In this document: piece by piece, positions 1 to 12,600 of the stretch
How the letters are laid out: each line of letters starts with the position of its first letter
Numbering within the stretch: the first letter of the stretch is position 1
Assembly: GCA_016219875.1 (NCBI GenBank)
Contig: JACRJZ010000042.1
Span: 124,001-188,000 of the forward strand
Source: Verrucomicrobiota bacterium
GTDB lineage: Bacteria; Verrucomicrobiota; Verrucomicrobiia; Limisphaerales; JACRJZ01
Length of the DNA: 64,000 nucleotides
Direction: 5' to 3'
Position numbers and translations under genes: made by a program
Notes under the pieces: generated by a model
Database searches by the model: none
Seen by the model: the letters and a program-made list of their open reading frames with translations, nothing else
Told to the model about the DNA's origin: nothing

Positions 1-1857
<1,857 letters not shown>

Positions 1858-1939
1858 AAAAGCGAAGGGCGCAGGGGGGCAGGGCTGCATAAAGCTCCGA
1901 TCCGCCCCGCTTCGTAGCGCAGGTTTTCAACCCTTGTCA

Positions 1940-2740
1940 TTACCCACATCTTTTCGATGCTTGTTTTAGTCTTCTGATCGTGGCTTCTTGAGCGCGTGGG
2001 CTATGGCGATCTGAAGACCGAGGAAGTCGTGACCGGCGGGTGACTCGGTCGACCACCAGGGCGGCGAAGGCGACGCCGATGGAAATTGGCCAGGCGATGG
2101 GTTCGGGAATCGCCGCAAAAGTGAGGGACCACTCATCAAGCGTGACTTGACCGCCCGTGTCCATATCCGCCACGAACAGAGACCAGGTGCCGCCGAGGCG
2201 CTCCCCATCAAAGTTGCTCAACTCGGCGTCGCGAAACGCGATGTTCTCTAGCGTCACGGCAGAAGGATCGTCGCGCCGAGCGTCTGGCGCCCAGCTACCG
2301 CACAAAAGATCCGTGAGCGGGCCGCCGAGCGGCGTGTCGTGATTGCCAAACAGTGTCGCGCGATAACCGTGAATGTCGCCATTCACCGCTTCGTCATCAA
2401 AAGTCACGTCGAAGCCCGGATCGCCGTAGCCACAGTCATCGCCCGCGCGGCGGCCGACACGGTTGAGCAGCACCGCCACGGCTGCTCCGTGTTGGACGTA
2501 AACGTAGAGGTCGCCGTTGATGGCTGACCATCCACTCAGAGTGACATGAACGTTCACATCCGTGATGACCAGATCGCCTTCGGGAGTGCCGGTCGCAGCA
2601 GGCGTGCGTACGTCTGTTACGCCCGCAGCATCGTTGTCTGGCACGGCGCGGTTCAGACCGACGAAGTCGTAGGTGAGTAAGGCTGCTTGCGCCGAGGCGC
2701 CGCAGAGGAGGCAAGAGACGATGATCGAAGTGAGTCTCAT
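1940..2740 (-). CDS. Secreted P-domain protein with PEP-CTERM-like sorting signal
   Basis: This 266-residue protein begins MRLTSIIVSCLLCGASAQA, a clear signal peptide, so I chose the ATG at 2740, one base after the stop of the upstream gene. The body (about 45-205) resembles the beta-sandwich P-domain of proprotein convertases: an SGW...LYVYVQHG strand pair, a Gly/Asp-rich middle and GTWSLFVADMDTGGQVTLDEWSLTF. The C-terminus has IPEP, a hydrophobic segment and RVTRR, the layout of a PEP-CTERM exosortase signal, but with an unusual extra ~25-residue basic tail. It is the last gene of the five-gene secreted-protein operon. It is probably anchored at or exported to the surface; no enzymatic domain is seen. 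Confidence 0.7.
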   Translation of the reverse strand: MRLTSIIVSCLLCGASAQAALLTYDFVGLNRAVPDNDAAGVTDVRTPAATGTPEGDLVITDVNVHVTLSGWSAINGDLYVYVQHGAAVAVLLNRVGRRAGDDCGYGDPGFDVTFDDEAVNGDIHGYRATLFGNHDTPLGGPLTDLLCGSWAPDARRDDPSAVTLENIAFRDAELSNFDGERLGGTWSLFVADMDTGGQVTLDEWSLTFAAIPEPIAWPISIGVAFAALVVDRVTRRSRLPRSSDRHSPRAQEATIRRLKQASKRCG

Positions 2741-2741
2741 A

Positions 2742-5189
2742 CTACGGCCAGCGGCTACGATAGACGCGGAGCGGCGAGCGGTGGGTGTCCGGATCCACGA
2801 AAAGAAATTCGCCGAGGGCATTTGCGGCCGACGAGCCGAGTGCGGACCAACTCGGCGGGCTCAAGCTGTCGGTGGCCTCGACCGTGTAGGTGCGACCGGG
2901 CACGCCGCCAAACAGAAGCCAAAAACAGCCGTTTGTCGCGCCGTACGCTTTGATGTTCTGGCCCGCGGCGGGATGGTAAGCTGTCACGCTCACGATGGCG
3001 CTGGCTTCGCCGCCGTAGGCGTCAGCCACGCTGTAGGTGAAGGTGTCGGCCTCGTTGAAGCCGGCTGGCGGCGCGTAATAGACCACCCCATTGCTGAGGC
3101 TGATCGTCGCCCCGTGCGCGCTAAACGCCGGGAGCGCCAGTAAGCTGAGCGGGTCGCCGTTCGGATCCGAGTCGTTCAAGAGCAGTTTCGACAGAGGCAC
3201 CGAGCCGTTCTGGTCCCAGAGCCGTTGCAGCGAATCGGGCCGCGCGACTGGCGGTTGATTCGGAAGCACGGTCAACTCTGACGGCCCGGCGATCAGCACC
3301 GGCTGTCCGTCAAACGAGCCCACGCCGCCCAGCGGAAAGAGGCCGCCGGTCGCTGTCGGCGCGCAGAGCCGGTAAGAGAACTGGCGCGACTGGTTGTCGA
3401 AGAACGGACCCCATTTGAGCTTGCGCTGACCGGCGTCGAAGGCGCCGCCACCGGTGATGTTACTCACCGAAAGGCCGGAGGGGATTTGTTCTTCCAAAGC
3501 ATACACCGTCACGTTTTCGGCAACCGACACGAAATTGGTCACGAGGACGAAGCCGCCTGCGCGCAGCGTTTCAGGCAGCACGCGCACGATGACGTTGGCT
3601 TGCGCGGGCGGCAGGGCGATGGTCTGGCGGTCGCCCGTGATCACCACAGGCAAGCCGTCAAAGGACCCGACTCCGTTGAACACGAAAGCACCCACAGCCC
3701 CAGCGGGCGGAATGGCTTGGTAAGTGAGCACGCGACTTGTGCTGTCGAAGAATGGCCCCCATTTGATTTGATGGTTCGCGGTGTCGAACTGGCCGCCTTC
3801 GCTGATGGAAACGGCATTGACCGACCAATTCGCGGGCAGTTGGTCTTGCACCGCATACACGGTCACATTCGAGGCAGGCGCTGTTGCGTTGGTAACGGTG
3901 AAGCCCAGTCCAGGAAGAAACGTCAGCGGCAACGTGCGCACCACGCGGCTGTCCGCAGCGGTGCTCGCGCGTTGTCCCGTGATCGGCACGGGCACGCCAT
4001 TGAAGGAGCTAACGCCGGCAAACGTCACCGTGCCGATTGCGCCGGCTGGCGGCGTGACCTGATAACTGAGGACGGCGGGCGCATTGGTGAAGTAAGGTCC
4101 CCACTTCACGGTCTGGTTGGTGGCGTCAAAGGAACCGTCGCCGCCGATACTGCTGACGGTCCAGCCATCTGGCACTCGGTCTTGGGCAGCCCATGCCGTA
4201 ACTTCAGGAGAAGGCGCCACGGAGAGCGTCACCGTGAAAGCAACGGTGGGCTGAAAGCGCGCTGGCAGCGTGCTGATGACCGTGCTCGTGACCGGCCGCG
4301 TCTCGCGCTGGCCGGTAATCGGCGTGGCTTGGCCGTCGAAGGAACCGACGCCATTGAAGGTCACCAACCCCGTGGCGCTGAGCGGCGGCGTAATTTGAAA
4401 ACTCAATTCACGCGCGGTGTGATCGAAGAACGGACCCCACTTCACTTTGCTGTTCGTCGCATCGAACACGCCGCTGTGGCTCACCGAGGCAACATTCCAG
4501 CCGATGGGCACCTGATCTTCGACCGAATAGACTTGAACCAGTGCTCCAGGCCGCGCGCTGTTGGTGACCGCGAAGGCCAGCCCCGGCACGTAGTTGGGCT
4601 GCAAAAAGGAAACCACGGCACTGGCCTGGCCGGCACCCCGCACCGTGATTTGACGCGCGCCAACAATGGAAACCGCCTCGCCATCGAAGGAGCTTTGACC
4701 GGTGAACGTGTAGCGACCTTCAGCGAGGGCAGGCGGCGTGATCCGGCAGGTCAGCACACGCGCCGTGTTGTCGAAGAACGGTCCCCATTTCAGCTTCCAT
4801 TGATTCGTGTCCAGCGCGCCGCCGTGACTGATCTGGCTGACGGCCCAGCCGGCCGGCACCTGATCTTCCACAGCATACACGCCCACGCTGGCGGCCGGCG
4901 TGGCGGTGTTGGTGAGGAAAAAGCTCTCGCCCACGGCCACGCTGTCGGGCATCGCGCAAACCACGCTGCTGGCGGCAGGAGAGGAAGGTGCCCAGCAGAG
5001 CACAACAATGGCAGCGAGCGCGCGAAGCAGTTGGTAGGGACGGATTCCACTCCGTCCCTCGCTTTCCAATTCGAAGAGAACTGGGACCGAGTGGAATCGG
5101 TCCCTACCAAGCTCGTGGGAACACTGCGCTCGCCCCGTCCACGGATGGTCGCGGGAAAAGCCCTGAGCCTCAGGACGCGCGGGGTTCAT
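2742..5189 (-). CDS. Secreted protein with five ~110-residue repeated beta domains
   Basis: An 815-residue exported protein of unknown function. After a hydrophobic signal segment (LLRALAAIVVLCWAPSSPAAS, about 47-68) come five copies of a ~110-residue domain. Each carries VYAVEDQVPAGW, a short Gly/Asp stretch, KWGPFFD, a PP-containing strand and SFDGxxVxITGxR. A cadherin-like Ig domain follows (NDSDPNGDPLSLL near 660), then a C-terminal PGRTYTVEATDSL module common on large verrucomicrobial surface proteins. The start at 5189 overlaps the previous stop as ATGA, indicating translational coupling. Odd: about 40 residues precede the signal sequence and are mostly encoded by a REPIN-like palindrome (5031-5110). 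The repeat resembles DUF11-type surface repeats, but I do not recognise a named family. Confidence 0.7.
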   Translation of the reverse strand: MNPARPEAQGFSRDHPWTGRAQCSHELGRDRFHSVPVLFELESEGRSGIRPYQLLRALAAIVVLCWAPSSPAASSVVCAMPDSVAVGESFFLTNTATPAASVGVYAVEDQVPAGWAVSQISHGGALDTNQWKLKWGPFFDNTARVLTCRITPPALAEGRYTFTGQSSFDGEAVSIVGARQITVRGAGQASAVVSFLQPNYVPGLAFAVTNSARPGALVQVYSVEDQVPIGWNVASVSHSGVFDATNSKVKWGPFFDHTARELSFQITPPLSATGLVTFNGVGSFDGQATPITGQRETRPVTSTVISTLPARFQPTVAFTVTLSVAPSPEVTAWAAQDRVPDGWTVSSIGGDGSFDATNQTVKWGPYFTNAPAVLSYQVTPPAGAIGTVTFAGVSSFNGVPVPITGQRASTAADSRVVRTLPLTFLPGLGFTVTNATAPASNVTVYAVQDQLPANWSVNAVSISEGGQFDTANHQIKWGPFFDSTSRVLTYQAIPPAGAVGAFVFNGVGSFDGLPVVITGDRQTIALPPAQANVIVRVLPETLRAGGFVLVTNFVSVAENVTVYALEEQIPSGLSVSNITGGGAFDAGQRKLKWGPFFDNQSRQFSYRLCAPTATGGLFPLGGVGSFDGQPVLIAGPSELTVLPNQPPVARPDSLQRLWDQNGSVPLSKLLLNDSDPNGDPLSLLALPAFSAHGATISLSNGVVYYAPPAGFNEADTFTYSVADAYGGEASAIVSVTAYHPAAGQNIKAYGATNGCFWLLFGGVPGRTYTVEATDSLSPPSWSALGSSAANALGEFLFVDPDTHRSPLRVYRSRWP
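5031..5110. repeat. REPIN-like inverted pair of hairpins
   Basis: Two 28-bp arms (5031-5058 and 5083-5110) are inverted copies with 26 of 28 matches. Each arm is itself a hairpin: GGGACGGA/TCCGTCCC on the left, GGGACCGA/TCGGTCCC on the right. The two mismatched positions pair with each other, so the stem is preserved by a compensatory swap. It lies in frame in the 5' end of the 815-residue protein gene. Confidence 0.85.
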
Positions 5190-6598
5190 GGGATCTCGCT
5201 CACAAGCCGCGCCCGATAGAAGCGGTGGGAAACAGCGCCGGCCCGTTCGAGAAACTCGCAGGTGCCTTGCGCGTCGGCGCTCGTCCGCAACACTTCACGC
5301 CAACTCTTCAGGTCCTCCGAAACCTCGATCAAATACGCGCGAGCCGGTTCGCCTTGCATCAGGATGCGCAGGGCCTGGCCAGCCACTGCCGGTGCCGCGG
5401 CCTGGAGCCGAATGAAGCCGCGCCGCACCAGATTTCGCCGTCCTGTTGCGGGAACGGTGCGTCCATCGAAGGAACCGGACCCGGAAAGGTCCACGGTGTC
5501 GATCGGACGTGGAGGCATCATTTCGTAAGCCAAGGTGCGCGGTTCGGCATCGAAGAAGAGGCCCCAGCGGATGACCTGATTGGTGATGTCTAGCGATCCG
5601 GCGTCGCTGATGGCGCCGATCGTCCACCCGGCGGGCACCCGTTCCTCAACCGCGTAGCAAGCGGTCAATTGAGCCGGCGCCACCGTCAAGGTGACGGCCA
5701 CCGTTTCATTGGAGTGTAGGGCAGCGGGCATTTCCCGGACAATCACGCTGTCGGCACGGCTGGCGCTCTTCATCGCAGGCGAACGGACCTGTTGGCCGGG
5801 CACCCACCAGAGCGGCGCGCTGGTCGAGACGTTGCGATCCAGCCGGTAATCCTCGCCGTTCTTCCACAAGTAGCCGGCGCGGGTGACGTAGTTGAGATCA
5901 ATGTTGGTCGGCGGCAGTGACCACGGCTGGCCCAGCTTCCAGGCGAGAGCGTAGCTGGTCACTTCGTGAATGGTCAGCCAGTTGTTGGTGGGATTCTGGT
6001 CTGCCGGATGACGCAGGTCGGCGGTGAGTGGATCGGTGCCCGCTTGCTGTTCCTGCAAGTTGGTGAGGGTATCGCCGTCGGGGTCGGCGTTCGGATTCTG
6101 GCCAAGGGCGCCGAAGTAGTGCCGCTCCCAATCGTCCAGCAGGCCGTTGCCATCCTCGTCGATGGTGCCGAAGTCCACGCGGGTGAGCTGGCCGCGTCCG
6201 CCCACGGTAAAAACCTTCGTGGACCGCAGCACCGAGTTCTCCAGCACCACCAGATACACTTGCTGATTGCTGAGCGAAGCCGTGTCGTCGAGCACCGGTG
6301 TGTAGGATTCCAGGGCCAACCTCAGCGAGTAGAAATTACCGGCCTTGGTGTTGGCGCCCATCCGATAACTCGCCAAGGCCGCCCCCGTGGGCGTGCGGCG
6401 GGCTTCGATTACGATGTTGGTGTTCGCGGCTGTGACCTGGTTCGTGCCGAGCCGGATCACGCCGTAGAGCAGGTTGTCCGGTTCGGGAATTTCGGCGCGG
6501 GCGGCGGATGGGAAGAGCCAACCGGCAATAGCCAACAGGCAAGACAGCAGATCTCGGGTTTCGGCCTTCCGGTTGATCGATGTGAAAATCGTTTTCAT
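5186..6598 (-). CDS. Secreted protein with EF-hand-like segment and one copy of the repeat domain
   Basis: This 470-residue protein starts with an atypical but plausible signal peptide (about 18-36, LLSCLLAIAGWLFPSAARA). An N-terminal beta region is followed near 150 by DEDGNGLLDDWERHYFG and NPNADPDGDTLTNLQEQQAGTDP, which are calcium-binding loops of the dockerin/thrombospondin-3 type. About residues 285-400 form one copy of the domain that occurs five times in the next gene (VEERVPAGWTIGAIS, RWGLFFD, GSFDGRTVPATGRR). The C-terminal tail again resembles the AYLIEVSEDLKSW module. It lies 36 bp downstream of the giant-protein gene and overlaps the next start by 4 bp. The role is unknown; a structural partner of the giant protein is my inference. 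Confidence 0.7.
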   Translation of the reverse strand: MKTIFTSINRKAETRDLLSCLLAIAGWLFPSAARAEIPEPDNLLYGVIRLGTNQVTAANTNIVIEARRTPTGAALASYRMGANTKAGNFYSLRLALESYTPVLDDTASLSNQQVYLVVLENSVLRSTKVFTVGGRGQLTRVDFGTIDEDGNGLLDDWERHYFGALGQNPNADPDGDTLTNLQEQQAGTDPLTADLRHPADQNPTNNWLTIHEVTSYALAWKLGQPWSLPPTNIDLNYVTRAGYLWKNGEDYRLDRNVSTSAPLWWVPGQQVRSPAMKSASRADSVIVREMPAALHSNETVAVTLTVAPAQLTACYAVEERVPAGWTIGAISDAGSLDITNQVIRWGLFFDAEPRTLAYEMMPPRPIDTVDLSGSGSFDGRTVPATGRRNLVRRGFIRLQAAAPAVAGQALRILMQGEPARAYLIEVSEDLKSWREVLRTSADAQGTCEFLERAGAVSHRFYRARLVSEIP

Positions 6599-6634
6599 AT
6601 GGGGATGCTTGGCTTGAGGTTCACGTCTGCGATT

Positions 6635-9600
6635 TCAGTTCCCCGGATACGAGTAGGTTTGGAAGAAGAGTTTGATGTCGGTGACCGAGTTGATGAAGAC
6701 GTCGAGGCCTGCGGCCGGGTCGCTGAGCAACGTGCCGCCCGGGATGATTATTATCCAGTCGGTGTTCCAAACGCTGCGGCCAATCAGCCGGCTGTCGCTA
6801 GTCATTTCCGAAGTGTCGAAACCAGCGTCGTGAAAGGCGCGGAAGCTGGCGAAGCGGCGGATTTCGGCGAAGGTGCCGCCCAACGAGTTGTTCATCGGAA
6901 TCCAGGAAGGATCGTTCAGCGCGTTAGCACCGATCGGGAACGGCACCGGCAAGGCCTGATCCACGACGCGCCAGTCGCGAGTGACGAAGTCGTCCGGCGA
7001 CGGCGAACGCAGGATGTCCAGGCCGGCCGGCACGAGATAGACGCGCGGTGTGAGCGAAAGGCCGGCGCCGTTATAGCCGGTGAACCAGACGCCGACGCTG
7101 CGGACGCGCGTCGAAAACCGGCTCGAATCGTAGGCGCTGTCGCCGCCGGCGAGCGGCCAGCCGAAAAAGTTCAGGCCAAAGGTGACCGTGGTCGGGAAAC
7201 GAATCACGAGTCCCGGCTGGGGACCGGCGCTCTCCGGCGCGAATGGCCGGCAATAGCGGCGAAACTCCGGCACCTGCCATAGATCTGCGACGAGACACTT
7301 CTTCAACTCCGCGCGCCACGCGGCGTCAGAAGTGTCGAGCAGGCGGAACTTCTCACGACGGAGCGAGAAGCGGCCGGTTTCGGTTTCGGGATTGTTGAAG
7401 CCGAGTTGGCCTTTGAGCACGGCGAAGTTCTGGCCCATGCGGGCGAGCGGATCGGCCAAACCCGGCGTGCCGGCGACCGGCACCCCGTAAACGCCGGCGC
7501 CGCCCGAGACTTCCAGGATCTGGCCGAGGCTGCGCTGGCGGATGATGTCCGTGAGGAAGCTCTGCCCGGCCTGCGTGTCGCTCCCGAGTAGGTTCACTTC
7601 GTAGTCGTAAGCCGTGGCCGCGAGGAACACATAGCGCGCGGCGAGGTCGAAGGAGGCGCGGTACTTCTGCAGGGCGTCGTTGCGGAAGATGCGAAAGGCC
7701 ATGTCGCGATAGCGCTGCTCGGTCGTTTCGGCGGAGACGCGCTTGCGGTAAACGATACGTTCCTCGATGAGGCGCTGGCCTTGAGCCAGGGCGGCGAGGT
7801 AGCGGTTGCCGGCCTGCACCACGGCTTCGCGTTGCGTGAACACCTCGAGTCGCAACGGCGCTTCTTCGCGCATGTACTTCAGGATTTCACGAAGTTGTTC
7901 ATAAACGCTGCCGAGCATCGTGTTTTCGGCCAGGTCGAGCTCGGCCTGGTTCGCGGCGATGTCCTTGCCGTAAGACAACGCGTTCCCGACGCCCGCGGCC
8001 ACGTCGCTGGTGATCTTGAGAGCTTCGTTCAGGCCGAGGGAAATCGCTTTGATCCCGCCGCGGATCGGCGCGGTGGCATCATTCGCCAGCCCGAGGACTT
8101 TCGGCAGACTCTCGGTCGTAACGTCCGTGGTGTCGTCGATCAGGCTGGTGATGCGGTTCAGCACGAGTTGGGTTTCTTGGGCGGCGAGAATGGCGGCGCC
8201 AATACCGGTGAGTTGGTCGAATTTCTTCTGCACGATCCCCAGGGCTTCGTTCTCCGCCCAATATCCTTCGTTATAAACCTGCCACTCTTCCTGGATGAGC
8301 TGGATGTTCTTGTTGTAGTTCTCGAGGGCCTGCTTCAGGCGGGCTTCGGCCTGAACGAGTTCGTTCAGCGCCATTTGCAGTTCGCCGGGCGCGCGGCGCT
8401 GGCCCCAACTTGACGGCGGGACAAAGCCGTAGCCGGACACTGAGAACGGATAGCTCACTTCGAGAACGTTGCTGGACAGAGTGCCGGTCGGCACGATGCC
8501 GTCAGGGAACACGAACCCGAAGTCGCTGTAGCCGGTCTGGAGCGTCGTGTAGAAGGCGCTGAAGTTGGTGCTGGGCGGCGCCGTCTCATCGGTGATCTCC
8601 TTCGTCGGGATGTACATGTAGTGGTAGAGATCGGGGCCGTCGTAGCCGCTCGGGTAGGTCTTGCCGGCGCCGATGTCGCCGGCGTAGGGATAGCCGAAGA
8701 TTTCGATGAGGCGGTTTTTGTAGTCGCGTTCCTGGTCGATGACGTTCTTCGTGAACTCTTCCTGGCTGTCCTGATTGCGGCGCAACTGTTCCGTGGCCTT
8801 GTTCACCTGGTCCCAAACGGCGCTGGCATTATTGAGGGCGTCAAGCGCGCGCCCTTGAATCTGTTCGTAATGGGTTTGCCCGGCGGCGATGAGCGACGGA
8901 TCGATGTCGAAAGGCACGACACCCCGGGCCAGCCCAAGCGGGTTCAGACCGACGTCCGCCTGGTCGAGCTTGCCTTGAATCTCGAGGTAGTGGGCGGCGA
9001 CCTCGTGCAACTCGCGCACGGTCGTGCGGTCGATCTTCTGAATCCCGACGTGGTTCGTGTTCGGATCGGTCGCCGGGAGGATGGTGTTGCCGACGACCCA
9101 ATCGAAGTAAGCCGCTTGACCGGCGCGGCGCGCCCATTCGGTCACGCCCCAGGCGCGGTCCTCGTCGGTGTCCTTGTAGCCTTGCCACTGGCCAGCAGGA
9201 TCTTCGACATAGTGCGAACGATAGGTGAGATCGACGATCTCGGCGCCGGTGCGGGCTTTGGCGGCCGCGGTGGCGGCGAACTTGCGCTCGTCAAGGAAGT
9301 CCACTTCGACGGCGACGCCGCTGACGTTCACCAATTCGGTGCGCGGGATCCAAGTGAAGTAAGGATGGCGGAGCATCGTGTAGTGCTGCTTGATGGCCGT
9401 GAGATAATGGCCCCAGGCATCGCCGTGGCCCTGCGGGTAGAGGATGCGGGCGTCGCGCTCGTCGATAAAGCCGTCGCGGTTCTGATCGCTGATGTCATAG
9501 ACTTGCTGGTAGGCGATCTCACCTTCGCCGAGGGTGAAGTTCCAATAGAGCCGGTTGTAAGCCGGCGACGCCGCCACACCGGCGGCGGAGTCGTCGCGGC

Positions 9601-12600
9601 CCCGCAACAAGACGAGTTCCTCTTCCAGCAGCGAATCGAGCTGGTTTTGGAAGGCAAAGATCGACGAGGCCGCGCTGCCGTATTCCACGCTGTCGGTGCC
9701 GAAGCCAATGCTCGGGTCCTGCGCGTCGGCGTAAGCTTCGTTGCCGAGGAGCATGTAAAGATCGGAGAGCTTGGTCGCGGCCATGAGCAGGGCGTTGTTG
9801 GCCGGATTGAAATCGACCGCCGGCGCGCCTTCGATGCTCAGGCCCTTGGCGCGTTCCAGCACCGTCTGGTAGGCCTCGATGATGCCGAGGCTGTTCAGGT
9901 AGGAGGGATCGGGGTTGAAGGCGATCGGGCCTTCGTAGCGCGGGCCGGCTTGGACCAACATGCTCGAAAAGGTGCTGGCAGGCGTCGAGTGGAAGTCGCT
10001 GCTGCGCGCATCAAAAACGTTGAGTCCGCGAATCACGCGTTTCACCCAGCCTTCCGCCAGCACGGGCCGCGGCTCATCCGGAGTGCCGGAGGGATCGCCG
10101 ACCCAACCACTCCAGTTGGTGGGGCCGGCAAGGTTCACGGCGTAGCCGCGGTACCGGCAGATGAAGGCGTTGTCGGAAATGGTGATCAAGCCCGACTCGC
10201 CGCCTTCGCCGATGGTGACGTAGTTCACGCCGGCGCCGGAGATCGGACGGATGTTCGAGTAGAGAATCCAGCCGCGCATCTCGGAAGGCTGGTCGGCCGC
10301 CGGGTCGGTCACGACCGGCAGATCGGTCGGATCGAAATCGGCGCCGATCGGTTTGTAGAACCACTGGAACGTGAGCGGACCGGGATCGCCGCCGAAATCG
10401 CTGCTGTGCCGAATGGTCAGACGCTGATCGAAAACGTTTTCGCCGGGCAGGGCTTTCAAGTCGCCGCGGAACGGACCGTCGTCGATGCGGATGACATAGA
10501 GGTTCACCGGCGCGCCCGCCAGCGCGGTGTCGTTGTTCTCCGCGACGGTGATGTAGCGCGGCGGAATGCCGCACGGTGCGGTGGACGTGACCCAGGTGAC
10601 GCCGTTCAGGTCGCCGGTGTAGCCGCCGCCATCGGCCGCGTTGACGGCGTCGGAACCGCTGCCTTCGTCGAAGCGGTAGTACACGGTCAAGTCAGTCTCG
10701 CACCCGAGGAGACGTTTGTTCATCTGGCCGCGGATGTCGGCAGCGCTGCGGACCGAAGTCCAGACACGGAACTCGTCGAGCCGGCCCGAGAAGTAGCTGC
10801 CTGAGGCAAAGCGGCCGAGTTCGGCGACACCGGTGCCGACGTAGTCGTTGGTGGCGGTGCGGCGGGCGACCTCGGCACCATCGCGGTAGATGATCTGCTC
10901 GCGGCGGTTCTGGTCGAAGCTGCAGGCCCAATGATGCCAGTCGGTATCGGAGTAGGTGGCCGTGGTGGTGAAGACCGAGCCCGCGCTGGTGCCGAGATCA
11001 AAGGCGAACTGACCGGCGCTGCGGAAGCCGAGGCGCAGTTGGCCGAAGGCGGCTGGACCGCCGGCTTGGCCAAAGATGCAACGATCACCCGTGGCGGTCG
11101 TGCGCTTGGCCCAGAACTCGATGGTGAAGTCGGTTCCCTGGAGGTTGAGGTCGCCCTGCTGAGTGCTCGGGCCAAGTGAGACATAATCGTTCGCGCCATC
11201 GAAGTTCAGTGCGTGCCCGGGCTTGGCCTCGGCGGGTGGAACGCCGCCCAAGCCGGCGGTCAGCGCCTTCGGACCGGCACCGAATTGCTCGAGGACGACG
11301 GTCGGCGTGCGATTGATCATCGCGGTGGTGAGGCCGATGCGCAGCGCTTGATCCGGCCAGCCATCCTCCGGATCGACGTCGACTCCGTTCGGATTCCGTG
11401 TGAGGTCGAAGAGGCGATCCATCAGAGCTCCCCAGGTGCTCTGATCGCTGGCCGGCAGGCTGCTGGCGAGCGCTTTCAAGTCGTCACGTTCGCGCCCACT
11501 GAGGACGTTCGGCAGGAGGAGCGGTTCGCCAGCGAACGATTCGTCCAGATAGCCACTGAACGACAGCCAGCCATTGAGCGGGTCGTAACTCAGCCGGACC
11601 TGCAACTGCCACGGCAGGTCGTTGAAATAGACTTTCCCGGCACTCAGGTGGGTCTTGGTCGGATCCAGCAACGCAGTGGGAATGTTCACCCCACTCGCCA
11701 ACGTGCGCGTGCTGATCGGATCGTAGAACCGCGCCAGCGCCAGGATAGAGGCTGGATCATCGGGACTCAGGTCGTCGTAGATGATCTCCGCCTTGCGCAT
11801 CGCGAACAGATCCGGCAGGCCGGCTTTCTGGTGCAGCACGCTCTCGCCAATCTGCAACACATCGTGAATCTCCCAGCGCACGTCGTAGGTCACGTCGATG
11901 GAGACGCCGGACACGCCTTGCCCGGTGTTCGGCGCCACGAGTTCGCCGGCCGGATGGCGGTCCAGCCAGGCGATGCACGAGCCGGCGACAATGTTCGTAT
12001 CCGGGTAATAGAATCCGGGCTGCAAGGGATAGTACCAGCGGAGAACGAGGTTTGTGTCCGAACCGTCGCGTCCAGCGGCGCGGGCGTAGATCTTCCCATA
12101 GACATCTTCCCAGCCAGGGCCGGACACGATCCCGGAGTCCTGGCAGAGCGGGAGCACGCTCAGCGGCATCGGCGGCTGGATCTCTCTCGCCACCGGCACG
12201 GTGTAACGGAACACATACTCGGGCGCTTGTTCCGCCACCACCTCGAAGACACGCATTTGCCAGCGGTCGGTGATGCGGTCACGATACTTCAGCAAGACGA
12301 ACGGCTCCGAGAGATTGTTGATCGTATTCAGGTCATTGCGCAGCGCGTAAAGCGTGTCGCTGGTGATGAGCGCGTGTTCCTCGTTCGGGTTAAAGCCAGG
12401 CAGCGCCGGGTTCGGCTGGTTATAGACTTTCTTCTCCGGGTAATCCACGGTGTTGAGTTCGCCCGAGCCAAGCGTGCTGGCGATCACCAGATGCGGCGCA
12501 TTGGTCGGCCAGGTGAGCGAGTACTGGATCGGCACCGACGCCCAAGCCACGCCGATGCGGTTGGTGCGATACCAGACGACCAGCAGCGGGTCCTGCTGGT

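Noticed and set aside
6635..9600. Tc-toxin (TcA) identity for the C-terminal part of the giant protein
   Set aside because: The resemblance is only helical stalk followed by beta end; no TcA signature sequence was found, so it is kept as a question and not a call.
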